Below are positions 21,356 to 30,711 of a stretch of 64,000 nucleotides of DNA, in pieces (the stretch's first letter is position 1; each line of letters starts with the position of its first letter). The translations under genes were made by a program, and so were the position numbers. This DNA comes from Lysobacter changpingensis (GTDB taxonomy: Bacteria > Pseudomonadota > Gammaproteobacteria > Xanthomonadales > Xanthomonadaceae), in NCBI RefSeq assembly GCF_017308985.1, contig NZ_JADWPE010000003.1:1116001-1180000 (forward strand), given 5' to 3'. The notes beneath the pieces are model-generated. The model was not told the origin of the DNA and made no database searches. It was given only the letters and a program-made list of their open reading frames with translations.

Positions 21356-22730
21356 GCAGGCGTTCCCACAGGACGGCCGGGATGCGGTGCTCGTCGTCGA
21401 TGACGAGCAGCGGCTCGATGGCGAGTTCGCCCGCATCCAGCTGCGGGCGGATCTCGTGCGCGAAGCGGTCGACCAACGCGTCTTCACGCCATTCCGGGCG
21501 GTCGGCCAGCGCGGCCATCGCCGCACGCGATTCGCGCCCTTCGCCGACGCATTCGAACGGCTTGTGGTTCTGGTATTCCAGCAGCGCGTCGAAGCCGGGG
21601 ATCTGCGCCGGATCGTCGAGCAGGTTGCGGCCGAAAATGCCCATCAGGCGCGGCTTCGGCATGAACGGTGCGAGTGCGAGGAACACGAAGTGGCACTTCG
21701 GGCACACGCCGCACCAGCGGCTCGCAGGACGTTCGCCGAGGATGTGGAAATTCCGGTTGCAGCTGCTGAAGTGCGCGTCGTAGCGATCGGTCTTCGCGAA
21801 CTGGCGCGCGACGGCGAGTTCGCTCAGCGGACGCAGCAGCGAGTAGTAATGCAGATCCGCCGCGACGTGCCGCTGCACGTATTCGCCGAACGCGCGCTCG
21901 CACGCCCAGCCCTTCGACCACTGGTGATTCACCTCGCCCGTGCCTTCGATCACGCTGCCGTAGCTGGCGGAGCGTTCGTTCGAGAACACCACCTGGTCCA
22001 CGCCCAGCAGCACCGCGGCGAACACCATGATCGCCGAGTTCAGCACCGTGACCGGGATGTGCCCGTTCCACGCGCCTTCGCGGTTGTAGTCGAACAGCTG
22101 CGGCGCCAGCGCGCGACCTAGGTTGAGCGTCGGCAGGCCGGTGCGTTCGGCGCAGGCGCGGATCAGCTGCGAGCCGCCGATCCACGTCACCGTCTGTTCG
22201 ACGCCCAGCGTGCGCAGCGCTTCGATGCTGACCAGCGAATCCTTGCCGCCGCCGATGGCGACGAGGGCGTGATGGCGCAGGCCGAGGGTTTTGGCGCTAC
22301 CCGGAACACCATCCCCACCCAACCCGCCCCTTGCCGGGGAAGGCTCACTCACCGGGAAGTTGATCTTCCCGTGCAGGTTCAGGCCGTTGCGATAGGCGAA
22401 TTCGCCCAGGCCGTTGACGTAGATCAGCTCGATCAATGCGGCGGTGTCCGCATCGTTCGCGTACGAATCGATGCGGATTTCCGACGGCACCGCCGCTTTG
22501 TAATAGCTCACGCCGGCGATCAGGTGCAGCAGGCGCAGCGCGCGCTCGGCTGCCTCGGCGCGTTGCACGTCGAGGACGAACGGCGCACCCGGCACGGTGA
22601 TCGTCTCGATCATTTCCGGGCCATCGTCGAAGGCGTACACCAGCTGCGCGACGCCCGTTTGCGCGTCGAACCCGCAACGCACGAAACGGAACGCGCGGAT
22701 CGCGTCGCGGTTGAATTTCCACTCACTCAT
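21336..22730 (-). CDS. murL: UDP-MurNAc-L-Ala-L-Glu epimerase (MurL)
   Basis: A 464-residue protein with the ATP-pyrophosphatase-like loop GGGKDS (residues 160-165), then [32 protein letters not shown] and a Cys-containing [18 protein letters not shown] block. These features match MurL, which epimerises the terminal L-Glu of UDP-MurNAc-L-Ala-L-Glu to D-Glu in an ATP-dependent way. With MurD2 it replaces glutamate racemase plus ordinary MurD. ATG 22730 has GAGGAAGC upstream and overlaps the lysAC stop as ATGA. A proline/glycine-rich stretch (about residues 127-150) just before the loop looks like an inserted intergenic repeat. Confidence 0.9.
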   Translation of the reverse strand: MSEWKFNRDAIRAFRFVRCGFDAQTGVAQLVYAFDDGPEMIETITVPGAPFVLDVQRAEAAERALRLLHLIAGVSYYKAAVPSEIRIDSYANDADTAALIELIYVNGLGEFAYRNGLNLHGKINFPVSEPSPARGGLGGDGVPGSAKTLGLRHHALVAIGGGKDSLVSIEALRTLGVEQTVTWIGGSQLIRACAERTGLPTLNLGRALAPQLFDYNREGAWNGHIPVTVLNSAIMVFAAVLLGVDQVVFSNERSASYGSVIEGTGEVNHQWSKGWACERAFGEYVQRHVAADLHYYSLLRPLSELAVARQFAKTDRYDAHFSSCNRNFHILGERPASRWCGVCPKCHFVFLALAPFMPKPRLMGIFGRNLLDDPAQIPGFDALLEYQNHKPFECVGEGRESRAAMAALADRPEWREDALVDRFAHEIRPQLDAGELAIEPLLVIDDEHRIPAVLWERLRAQFAA

Positions 22731-25306
22731 TCGATTGCTTCCTCGGCCGGAAGGGCCCGCAGGTTGTAGGTGTTGGCCATCGCCATGCCGTAGGCGCCGG
22801 CGTCGGCGACCAGGATCACGTCGCCTTCGGTCGTGTCGGCCGGCAACGTGCGCCCGCGGCCGATCACGTCGCTGCTTTCGCAGATCGGACCGACGACCTC
22901 GAACACCGCCGTGCCGTTCGCATCGTCACGGCTCAGGTTGAAAATGCCGTGGTAGGCCTCGTACATCGCCGGACGCATCAACGCGTTCATGCCGGCGTCG
23001 CAGCCCACGCGGCGCACGCCGTCCTTTTCCACGACCTGCGTCGCGGTCAGCAGCAGCGCGCCGCTTTCGGCGACGAGGTAGCGGCCCGGCTCGATCACCA
23101 GCCCGTAGCGCGGATACGCCGCCTTGATTTCCTCCAGCCCCGCGCGCCAAAGCGGCAGGTCGAACTGCGGCGCTTCGGGCGTGTACGGGATCGGCAACCC
23201 CCCGCCGATGTCGATGGTCTCGATCGTGCCGATGCTATCCGCCAGGCCCGCCAGATGCGCGTACACGCCGCGCCAGTGCTGCGGATCCTCGATGCCGCTG
23301 CCCAGGTGCGCGTGCAGGCCGCTGATGCGGATGCCGAGCCTGCGCGCCTCTTCGACGAACGCATCGAAGCGCGTCATCGGCAAACCGAACTTCGCCGCGA
23401 CGCCGCCGGTCTTGACCTTCTCGTGATGCCCTTCGCCGTGGCCGAGGTCGATGCGCAGCCAGATCGTGCGGTTGCGAAACACCTCGGGCCAACGCTGCAG
23501 CGCTTCGATGTTGTCGAGCGTGACGATGATGCCGCGCTCGAAGGCCGCCTCGTACTCGCGACGCGGCGCGAAGCTCGGCGTGAACAACACGCGGCTCGGC
23601 GCGATGTGCGGCAGAGTCGCGAAGACGTGGTCGAACTCGCCCTGCGACACGCATTCCAGGCCGAAGCCTTCGCCGACCAGCGTGCGCAGGATGTCCGCGT
23701 TCGGATTGGCCTTGATCGCGTAGAAGCAGCGATCCACCGCATTCGTTGCACTGAGCGAACGCGCGCGGTCGCGCACGGTGGCGAGGTCGTAGACGTAGCG
23801 CGGCGTGCCCTTCGCGGCGAGCGAAAGCAGCTCGTCGCGGCGAGCGCGCCACCACGCCGGCACGCGCTGCGGCGCACCGAACGCGATCTCGCGCCAGCTC
23901 GGGCCGAACACCGTCGCATCGCGCACCGGCATCGCGCGCGAGCGGATGAGTTCGGCGTGCAGGTGCGGCAGCAGACCTTCGGCGTCGGCCTCGTCGATGA
24001 CGAAGGTGAGGTTGAGGTCGTTGGACGACTGCGAGATCAGGTGCACGTGCTGGCGGCCGAACGTCGCCCAGATGTCGCTCAGGCGATGCAGCAGCGAACG
24101 CATGCCACGACCGACCAGCGTGATCGCCGCGCACGGCGCGATGACCTTCACGCGGCAGATCTCGGCGAGATCCGCACTCAGCGCTTCGAGCACGTTCGTC
24201 GTGACCAGGTTTTCGCTGGGATCGAGCGAGACGGTGACGTTGGTCTCCGACGAACCGATCAGGTCGATCGACAACCCGTGGCGCTTGAAGCGTTCGAACA
24301 CGTCGGCGAGGAAGCCGACCTGCTGCCACATGCCGATGCTTTCCATCGACACCAGCACGATGCCGTTGCGGCGGCTGATCGCCTTCACGCCCGGCACCGT
24401 CGCGGCGGTCGCGTCGATGCGCGTGCCGGGTAGTTCCGCGCGTTCGGTGTCGAGGATCGCCATCGGCACGCCGGCGTCGCGGCAGGGCGCGATCGAGCGC
24501 GGATGCAGCACCTTCGCGCCGGTCGTCGCGATTTCCTGCGCTTCGGCGTAATGCAGGCGCGTGAGCAGGCGCGCCTCGGGCACGTCGCGCGGATTGGCGC
24601 TGAACATGCCGGGCACGTCGGTCCAGATTTCCACGCGCTGCGCCTTCAGCAGCGCGCCGAAATACGCAGCCGACGTATCCGAACCGCCACGGCCGAGGAT
24701 CGCCGTGCCGCCGTCGCCGTGGCGCGAGATGAAACCCTGCGTGATCAGCGCGCGCGTCGGCTGCGTGGAGAAGCGCTCGCCGAAACCCTCGCCGTCGAGG
24801 CGGCAGTTCACCGACAACCGCTGCGACCACGCGCTGGCGTTGGGCAGCGACACCGCATCGAGCCAGTCGCGTGCATCGCACCAGCCGAAGTCCAGCCCCT
24901 GCGTGCGCAGGTACGCCGCGCCGAGCGTGGACGACAGCAGTTCGCCCTGCGCCAGCACTTCGGCCTGCCAGTCGAGGGGACGCGTCGCGGCGCGCGCGTC
25001 CGTGCCCAGCGCCTGCAACGCAGCCAGGCGCTCCCCGAGCACGGTGTCGGCGTCGAGGTCGAGTTCGCTGCAGAACGCGCGATGGCGTTCGACCAGCGCG
25101 GCGATGCGGTTGTCGACGTCCTCACCGTTCGCGATCGCCTGCAGCTCGTTGGTGACGCCCGACAGCGCGGACACCACGACCAGCACGCGAACGCCCTCTT
25201 CGGACATGCGTTTTCCGGCGAGGCGTCCGATGGTGTCCCAACGGTTCCGGCGGGACACCGAGGTGCCGCCGAACTTGAGTACTACCCAGCGATTCGCTTC
25301 CGCCAC
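22727..25306 (-). CDS. lysAC: Bifunctional aspartate kinase / diaminopimelate decarboxylase
   Basis: A fusion of about 859 residues. The N-terminal half is an aspartokinase: KFGGTSVS at residues 13-20, then FISRHGDGGTAILGRGGSD and ACT-like regulatory segments. The C-terminal third is a PLP-dependent diaminopimelate decarboxylase with the cofactor lysine in YAIKANPN, and HLGSGI and CESSD motifs. It therefore carries the first and last steps of lysine biosynthesis in one chain, a fusion known from Xanthomonas and Xylella. GTG 25306 with AAAGGA upstream gives the normal N-terminus; the frame is open further upstream to 25378. It heads the operon with murL and murD2. Confidence 0.93.
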   Translation of the reverse strand: MAEANRWVVLKFGGTSVSRRNRWDTIGRLAGKRMSEEGVRVLVVVSALSGVTNELQAIANGEDVDNRIAALVERHRAFCSELDLDADTVLGERLAALQALGTDARAATRPLDWQAEVLAQGELLSSTLGAAYLRTQGLDFGWCDARDWLDAVSLPNASAWSQRLSVNCRLDGEGFGERFSTQPTRALITQGFISRHGDGGTAILGRGGSDTSAAYFGALLKAQRVEIWTDVPGMFSANPRDVPEARLLTRLHYAEAQEIATTGAKVLHPRSIAPCRDAGVPMAILDTERAELPGTRIDATAATVPGVKAISRRNGIVLVSMESIGMWQQVGFLADVFERFKRHGLSIDLIGSSETNVTVSLDPSENLVTTNVLEALSADLAEICRVKVIAPCAAITLVGRGMRSLLHRLSDIWATFGRQHVHLISQSSNDLNLTFVIDEADAEGLLPHLHAELIRSRAMPVRDATVFGPSWREIAFGAPQRVPAWWRARRDELLSLAAKGTPRYVYDLATVRDRARSLSATNAVDRCFYAIKANPNADILRTLVGEGFGLECVSQGEFDHVFATLPHIAPSRVLFTPSFAPRREYEAAFERGIIVTLDNIEALQRWPEVFRNRTIWLRIDLGHGEGHHEKVKTGGVAAKFGLPMTRFDAFVEEARRLGIRISGLHAHLGSGIEDPQHWRGVYAHLAGLADSIGTIETIDIGGGLPIPYTPEAPQFDLPLWRAGLEEIKAAYPRYGLVIEPGRYLVAESGALLLTATQVVEKDGVRRVGCDAGMNALMRPAMYEAYHGIFNLSRDDANGTAVFEVVGPICESSDVIGRGRTLPADTTEGDVILVADAGAYGMAMANTYNLRALPAEEAIE

Positions 25307-25490
25307 TGCAACGGTTCCTTTGATGAGGTTCTGGAGTGTGTAGATGAGGAGATGGAATGTGATTGCCGCCGAAACCATGCCGGCGCGGAGCCGTCACGGA
25401 AACTAGAATGGCGCGCTCGCCTGCGCAGGCGGAGACGTCGCCGTAAACTGCGCAATTCTAGTCGAATAATCCACTCGGACCCCCGCCCGG

Positions 25491-26372
25491 ATGACGCTTC
25501 GCCGCTACCTGCAACTGGATGTGTTCGCCGACCGGCCCGGTGCCGGCAACCCGCTGGCCGTGGTGCTCGACGCGCAGGGCCTGGACGATGCCCGCATGCA
25601 GGCGATCGCCCGCTGGACGCGGCTTCCGGAAACCACCTTCGTCTTCCCGCCCACGCAGCCGGGCTCGGCGTACCGGGTGCGCATGTTCAGCCCGCGCCGC
25701 GAGGTGCCCTTCGCGGGACATCCCAGCGTCGGCACCGCGCACGTCGTGCTGGATGCGGGCCTGGCCGAGCTCGTCGACGGGCAGCTGGTGCAGGAAGGCG
25801 TGGTCGGCACGCTGCCGCTGGCCGTGGAAGGCAGCGGCGCGACGCGGACGATCGCGGTTCGCACGCCGCGCGCGCGGGTAGTCGAGGTGGCTGAAGCCGG
25901 CGATGCGCGCTTGGCGGCGGCGCTGGCGCCGCTCGAACCCGGTGCGCTGCCGGTCGCCCTGATGGACGGCGGTCGGCGCTGGTGGCTGGCCGAAGTCGCC
26001 AGCGAAGCGGCGCTGCGCGGCGCTGCGCCGGACTGGGATGCGATCGCGCAGCTGGCCGAATCGACCGAGACGATGGGGCTCTGCGCGTTCGCCCGCGCCG
26101 ATGCCGGCCGCGATTACGACCTGGTCGTGCGCGCCTTCGTCGGTGCACCGGCGCGGTTCGAGGATGCCGCTTCCGGCGCGGCCAACGCGACGCTCGCCGC
26201 GTGGCTGAAGCACAACGATGCGCTGCCCGGCCGCGATGGCCGGTACGCCGTGAGCCAGGGTCGCGAAGTCGGGTTCGACGCGCGCCTGCAACTGCGCGTG
26301 GACGCGGACGGCGAGGTGTGGTCCGGCGGCCAGGTGTGCAACGTGGTGCGCGGGACGATCGACTGGGCGTGA
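25491..26372 (+). CDS. PhzF family isomerase-like protein
   Basis: A 293-residue protein of the PhzF/DapF-fold family. The opening YLQLDVFADRPGAGNPLAVV and the blocks LPETTFVFPP, RMFSPRREVPFAGHPSVGTAHV (residues about 61-84) and EDAASGAANATLAAWL are diagnostic. In PhzF the conserved glutamate in an LPETTF-like motif is catalytic, and it is present. Only genes inside a phenazine cluster make phenazines; none is nearby, so the substrate is unknown. The gene stands alone, divergent from lysAC by 184 bases. Confidence 0.88.
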   Translation: MTLRRYLQLDVFADRPGAGNPLAVVLDAQGLDDARMQAIARWTRLPETTFVFPPTQPGSAYRVRMFSPRREVPFAGHPSVGTAHVVLDAGLAELVDGQLVQEGVVGTLPLAVEGSGATRTIAVRTPRARVVEVAEAGDARLAAALAPLEPGALPVALMDGGRRWWLAEVASEAALRGAAPDWDAIAQLAESTETMGLCAFARADAGRDYDLVVRAFVGAPARFEDAASGAANATLAAWLKHNDALPGRDGRYAVSQGREVGFDARLQLRVDADGEVWSGGQVCNVVRGTIDWA

Positions 26373-26382
26373 CGTTTTTGCA

Positions 26383-26458
26383 GCCCGGGCAGCCGAATCG
26401 CACCCGGGGATTCATGCGCCCGACCCGGGTTCGCTCCGCTTAGCCGGATTACGACAGC
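26383..26458. repeat. REP-type inverted element (copy 2)
   Basis: Left arm gcagcccgggcagccgaatcgcacccgggg, then a short spacer, then right arm cccgggttcgctccgcttagccggattac. It is more degenerate than the copy at 43309. It lies between convergent PhzF and the glycine-zipper gene. Confidence 0.7.
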
Positions 26459-26464
26459 AGGCGA

Positions 26465-27097
26465 TTACTCGGGCGTGACATCCACCCGCACGCGGATCCG
26501 GTCGCCCGGGTCGTAGTTCGTGCGCGTGGTATAGGTGCGCCCGGCGTATTCGTAGGTCACGTCGTAAGCGCTCGCGCTGCGCGCGCCGTTGCGCGAGGTG
26601 TAGTAACCGTCGCCTTCGTACACCGGATCGCACACGCGCACCGTGCCGACGCGTTCGCGCTGGCTCTGGTCGTAGATCTGGCGACCGGCCATGCCGCCGA
26701 CCACCGAACCGATCGCCGAGGTCGCATAGCGCGCGCTGCCGCCGCCGATCTGGCTGCCGACCGCCGCGCCGACGATGGTGCCGACGATCGTCGAGACGGT
26801 GCGCCCGGCCTGGGTGCCGCCGGATGGATAACTGCTGCCATTGCCGTAGTAGCCATCGTCGCGATAACCGTCGTTGCGGTATCCGTCTCCACCCACATAG
26901 GCCGGGCGCTCGTAGCAGCGCTGCTGCGGCGCGGCGGTTTCGTAGCGGTCGAACACCGGATCAACGCGGACCACGCGCGCGTAGTCGCTGCTGCTGGTGG
27001 AGCCGTACGCCGGATAGGAGCGCGGGTAGGACTGGGCATGGACCGGGCCGCTCGCGGCGGCGGCCAGCGCGAGGGAAACGGCGATCAGGCGATTCAT
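26465..27097 (-). CDS. Exported glycine-zipper protein (17 kDa surface-antigen type)
   Basis: A 210-residue protein with a signal peptide (MNRLIAVSLALAAAASGPVHA), a Tyr/Gly/Asp-rich low-complexity stretch (near residues 68-92, RNDGYRDDGYYG) and then a glycine-zipper hairpin. The hairpin runs VSTIVGTIVGAAVGSQIGGG to AIGSVVGGMAGRQIYD (about residues 101-145). The remainder is a beta-rich tail. Such zipper segments insert in or associate with the outer membrane. A ggagcctcccc tract precedes ATG 27097; the longer open frame upstream is shadow of the next gene. Function unknown. Confidence 0.8.
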   Translation of the reverse strand: MNRLIAVSLALAAAASGPVHAQSYPRSYPAYGSTSSSDYARVVRVDPVFDRYETAAPQQRCYERPAYVGGDGYRNDGYRDDGYYGNGSSYPSGGTQAGRTVSTIVGTIVGAAVGSQIGGGSARYATSAIGSVVGGMAGRQIYDQSQRERVGTVRVCDPVYEGDGYYTSRNGARSASAYDVTYEYAGRTYTTRTNYDPGDRIRVRVDVTPE

Positions 27098-27198
27098 GGG
27101 GAGGCTCCGGCGCCGGGAGGGCGTGCCCGCATCGTCCGGCCCGTGCCGGCAATGGGTGCTGAATCCGGGTGTCCTTGCGGACCAAGGCGCGGCGGGGT

Positions 27199-27888
27199 TT
27201 ACCGCGCCGACAGCCAGGCCGCGGCCTGCATCGCGACCGCCGCCGCATCGCGCCCGAGCAGCGGCCCGACGTGCCCGGTCGAGGCGACCCGCAACAGGTC
27301 CGCGTCCCAGGCACGCGCCAGTTCGGCGGTGAGGTCGGGTGGGACGTCCTCGTCCTGGCTCGATGCGATGCACAACGTCGGGCACGCCGGCGCATCCAGC
27401 ACCAGGCCTGCGTGCGCATGGCGCAGCACCGCGCCGGACTCGTCGCGCCATCGGCGGAAGGCGAACAGCGCGGTGGCGTCGTCCGAATCCGGCAGCGCGC
27501 GGCGCGTCGAGGCGAGGCGCGCGTTCCGCCGCCAGGGCACGCTGTCGGGCCAGTCGCGCGCGGGGAGCCGGTCGGCCCACGGCGCCGGCGGCAAGGGATT
27601 CACCAGGACCAGCGCATCGGCCGCGTCGGCGCAGGCCAGGGCGAGCAGGCCGCCCAGGCTCGCACCGACCAGTGCGCGCGGGCCGGGCACGGCTTCGAGC
27701 GCGGCGCGTACCTGCGCGGCGTAGTCGTCGAACCCGGTCGCCGCGAGTCCCGCGGCGACCGGTTGCAGGTCGGGCGCGTGGACGTCCACTGCGACCGCGG
27801 CGAACACGCGCCGCCACACGTTCCATTCCCAACCGCCTCCGCCCGCGCCGTGCACCAGCACGGCGCGGCGGATCGCCCTGGACGTCAT
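27199..27888 (-). CDS. Alpha/beta hydrolase
   Basis: A 229-residue compact hydrolase. The oxyanion HGAGGGGWEW is near residue 13, the nucleophile elbow GASLGG near 75, an aspartate in SSQDEDVPP, and the histidine in STGHVGP. There is no signal peptide, so it is cytosolic. The substrate cannot be told; esterase or a small-molecule hydrolase is equally possible. It follows the OsmC gene by nine bases on the same strand and is probably cotranscribed with it. Confidence 0.85.
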   Translation of the reverse strand: MTSRAIRRAVLVHGAGGGGWEWNVWRRVFAAVAVDVHAPDLQPVAAGLAATGFDDYAAQVRAALEAVPGPRALVGASLGGLLALACADAADALVLVNPLPPAPWADRLPARDWPDSVPWRRNARLASTRRALPDSDDATALFAFRRWRDESGAVLRHAHAGLVLDAPACPTLCIASSQDEDVPPDLTAELARAWDADLLRVASTGHVGPLLGRDAAAVAMQAAAWLSAR

Positions 27889-27897
27889 CGACCGCGA

Positions 27898-28335
27898 TCA
27901 GCCCTGCAACGAGGCCTGCAGCGTCACCGGAACCGACAGCGCGCGCGAGATCACGCAGCCGGCCTTGGCCGCTTCGGCGTGCTGCCGGAAGCCGGCTTCG
28001 TCCACCCCGGGGACCTTCGCGGTGACCACCAGGTTCACGCCGGTGACCGTCGGGCCGGGGTCCATGCCGGGCTCCATCGTCACTTCGGCGCGGGTCTGGA
28101 TGGTCTCCGGCGTGAGGCCGGCCTTGCCCAGCACCGCCGACAGCGCCATCGAGAAGCAGCCCGCGTGCGCGGCGGCCAGCAGTTCCTCGGGATTGGTGCC
28201 CTTCTCGTCGCCGAAGCGGGTCTTGAAGGAATAGTTCTGATCGGTGAACAGACCGCTCTGCGGTGTGCTCATGCTGCCCTTGCCGCCTTGCAGGTCGCCT
28301 TTCCAGACCGCTTCGGCAATACGCTTGAACGCCAT
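27898..28335 (-). CDS. OsmC family organic hydroperoxide reductase
   Basis: A 145-residue peroxidase with the two catalytic cysteines of the family, C60 (AAHAGCFSMA) and C127 (EAAKAGCVISRAL), and the conserved E50-E51 region before C60. The dimer reduces organic peroxides with thiols. Length and opening (FKRIAEAVWKGDLQGGKG) match the OsmC branch rather than Ohr. It sits upstream of the alpha/beta hydrolase in a two-gene unit; no OhrR-type regulator is adjacent. Confidence 0.92.
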   Translation of the reverse strand: MAFKRIAEAVWKGDLQGGKGSMSTPQSGLFTDQNYSFKTRFGDEKGTNPEELLAAAHAGCFSMALSAVLGKAGLTPETIQTRAEVTMEPGMDPGPTVTGVNLVVTAKVPGVDEAGFRQHAEAAKAGCVISRALSVPVTLQASLQG

Positions 28336-28610
28336 GTCGCTGCTCCTTCGTGGGGTGAAAGAACCGGCAGCCTACCCTGCCGGGTGTTAGGCGCGCATGG
28401 GGGTGGGCCGCCAGCCGGTGGCCGGCGTGAATCCGTCGCCGCTTCGCAGTTCGCCCGGCGCCGGCTTGACCACCCTTCCCCCTTGCGCGAGGCTTTCGCT
28501 CCCGGCCTTCCGGCCGGCACCCGCCATGACCGCCCGCCGAGCGCCCACCGCGCAGGCGCAGCGCCGGACAGCCATGACGGCCTTCCCACCCTCACGGGAG
28601 AAGTCCGCTC

Positions 28611-30653
28611 ATGTCCTACAGCACACAATCCATCCGCAACGTGGCCCTGGCAGGCCACCCCGGCGCCGGCAAAACAACGCTCTTCGAAGCCCTGCTGCAG
28701 GCCGGCGGCGCACTCCAGACGGCAGGCACGATCGAACGCGGCAACACCGTGTCCGACTTCGATCCGATAGAGAAACAACGCGGGCATTCCATCGACGCCG
28801 GCATCGCGTCGATCGACCACGAAGGCATGCACGTGAATTTGATCGACACCCCCGGGTACCCGGATTTCCGCGGCCCCGCGCTGTCGGCGCTGGGCGCGGT
28901 GGAGACGGTGGCGATCGTCGTCGATGCCGCCGCCGGCGTGGAATACGGCACGCGCCGCATGATGGAGTACGCCCGCGGCCGGAACCTGTGCCGGGCCATC
29001 GTCGTCAACAAGATCGACCATGACGGCGTCGCGCTCGACGGCGTGCTGGCCGATCTTCGCGACACCTTCGGCCCCGAATGCCTGCCGCTCAACCTGCCTG
29101 CCGATGGTGGAAAACGCGTGGTCGACTGCCTGATCAACCCGCAGGGCGACAGCGATTTCGGCCCGGTCGCGGACTGGCACCAGAAGATCATCGACCAGAT
29201 CGTCGAAATCAACGAGACCGTGATGGAGCATTACCTCGACATGGGCGAGGAAGGCCTGTCCGGCGAGGAACTGCACGACGCGTTCGAGCAATGCCTGCGC
29301 GAAGGCCACCTGGTGCCGGTGTTGTTCTGTTCCGCGCGCACCGGCGTGGGCATCAACGAGCTGCTCGATGCCGCCGAACGCTGGTTCCCCAATCCGGCCG
29401 AGGCCAACGCACCACCATTCGAGAAAGGCCCGGAGCGTGCGCGCATCCAGGCCTCGCCCGATGCCAAGGCCCACGTCATCGCCGACGTGTTCAAGATCGT
29501 CAACGACCCCTTCGTCGGAAAGCTTGGCGTGTTCCGCGTGTACCAGGGCACGGTGAAGAAGGACACGCAGCTGTTCGTCGACGACGGCAAGAAGCCGTTC
29601 AAGGTCGGCCATCTGTTCAAGCTGCGCGGCAAGGACCACGTCGAGATCGAACAGGCGATCCCCGGCGACATCGCGGCCGTGGCGAAAGTCGAGGAACTGC
29701 ACTTCGACGCGGTGCTGCACGACAGCCACGACGAGGACCAGATCCGCCTGTCGCCGCTGGATTTCCCGCGCCCGATGTTCGGCCTGGCGGTGGAAGCGGC
29801 GAGCAAGGGACAGGAACAGAAACTCGCGACCGCCCTGCACAAGCTGGCCGAAGAGGACCCCTGCTTCATCGTCGAGCACGAGGCGGAAACCAACGAAACC
29901 GTGATCCGCGGATTATCCGACCTGCACCTGCGCATCAACCTGGAACGGCTGAAGGAACGCTACGGCGTGGAAGTGACGTCGCGTCCGCCGCGCATCGCGT
30001 ATCGCGAAACCGTCAGCGGCAAGGCCGAAGGCCATCATCGCCACAAGAAGCAGACCGGCGGCGCGGGCCAGTTCGGCGAAGTGTTCCTGCGCATCGAACC
30101 GTTGCCGCGCGGCACCGGCTTCGAATTCGTCGACGAGGTCAAGGGCGGCACGATTCCCGGCCAGTTCATGCCGGCGGTGGAGAAAGGCGTTCGCCAAGTG
30201 CTGCGCAGCGGTGCGGTGGCGGGCTATCCGATCCAGGACGTGCGCGTGATCGTGTACGACGGCAAGCATCATCCGGTGGACAGCAAGGAAGTCGCGTTCG
30301 TCGCCGCGGGCAAGAAGGCGTTCCTCGATGCGATCGGCAAGGCGCGTCCGCAGGTGCTGGAGCCCATCGTCGAACTGGAGGTCAACGCGCCCGAGCAGCA
30401 CATGGGCGACGTCAGCGGCGGCCTGGCGAGCAAGCGCGCGCGCATCAGCGGCACCGACAGCGTGCGTGGCAACGAGATCGTGGTGAAGGCGCAGGTGCCG
30501 CTGTCGGAACTGGAGGGCTACGCGGCCGAACTCAAGTCGGTGACCGCCGGCCGCGGACGCTATTCGCTGGATTTCAGCCACTACGAACCGGTGCCGACGA
30601 ACGTGCAGCAGAAGCTCGTCGAGGCGTACAAGCCCAGGCACGAAGAGGACTGA
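28611..30653 (+). CDS. Elongation factor G paralogue (EF-G-like GTPase)
   Basis: A 680-residue translational GTPase with G1 GHPGAGKT (residues 15-22), G3 DTPGYPDF and G4 NKID. Domain II, III, IV and V blocks follow, including the tip region KKQTGGAGQFGEVF and GGLASKRARISG. It is shorter and more divergent than the main FusA, and it is not beside rpsL, rpsG or tuf, so it is the accessory EF-G-like copy found in many proteobacteria. Its job may be ribosome rescue or recycling, which is inference. ATG 28611 follows cacgggagaag. It stands alone and ends before a long hairpin. Confidence 0.88.
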   Translation: MSYSTQSIRNVALAGHPGAGKTTLFEALLQAGGALQTAGTIERGNTVSDFDPIEKQRGHSIDAGIASIDHEGMHVNLIDTPGYPDFRGPALSALGAVETVAIVVDAAAGVEYGTRRMMEYARGRNLCRAIVVNKIDHDGVALDGVLADLRDTFGPECLPLNLPADGGKRVVDCLINPQGDSDFGPVADWHQKIIDQIVEINETVMEHYLDMGEEGLSGEELHDAFEQCLREGHLVPVLFCSARTGVGINELLDAAERWFPNPAEANAPPFEKGPERARIQASPDAKAHVIADVFKIVNDPFVGKLGVFRVYQGTVKKDTQLFVDDGKKPFKVGHLFKLRGKDHVEIEQAIPGDIAAVAKVEELHFDAVLHDSHDEDQIRLSPLDFPRPMFGLAVEAASKGQEQKLATALHKLAEEDPCFIVEHEAETNETVIRGLSDLHLRINLERLKERYGVEVTSRPPRIAYRETVSGKAEGHHRHKKQTGGAGQFGEVFLRIEPLPRGTGFEFVDEVKGGTIPGQFMPAVEKGVRQVLRSGAVAGYPIQDVRVIVYDGKHHPVDSKEVAFVAAGKKAFLDAIGKARPQVLEPIVELEVNAPEQHMGDVSGGLASKRARISGTDSVRGNEIVVKAQVPLSELEGYAAELKSVTAGRGRYSLDFSHYEPVPTNVQQKLVEAYKPRHEED

Positions 30654-30661
30654 GGCCGCTT

Positions 30662-30690
30662 GCTGCGCACGATCTCGATTCGTGCGCAGC
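30662..30690. terminator. 11-bp perfect hairpin after the EF-G-like gene
   Basis: gctgcgcacga (30662-30672) pairs with tcgtgcgcagc (30680-30690) around a seven-base loop. Only a short interrupted T tract follows. It lies between convergent genes. Confidence 0.6.
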
Positions 30691-30711
30691 TCCAGTTTCA
30701 ATTCGTCTACG

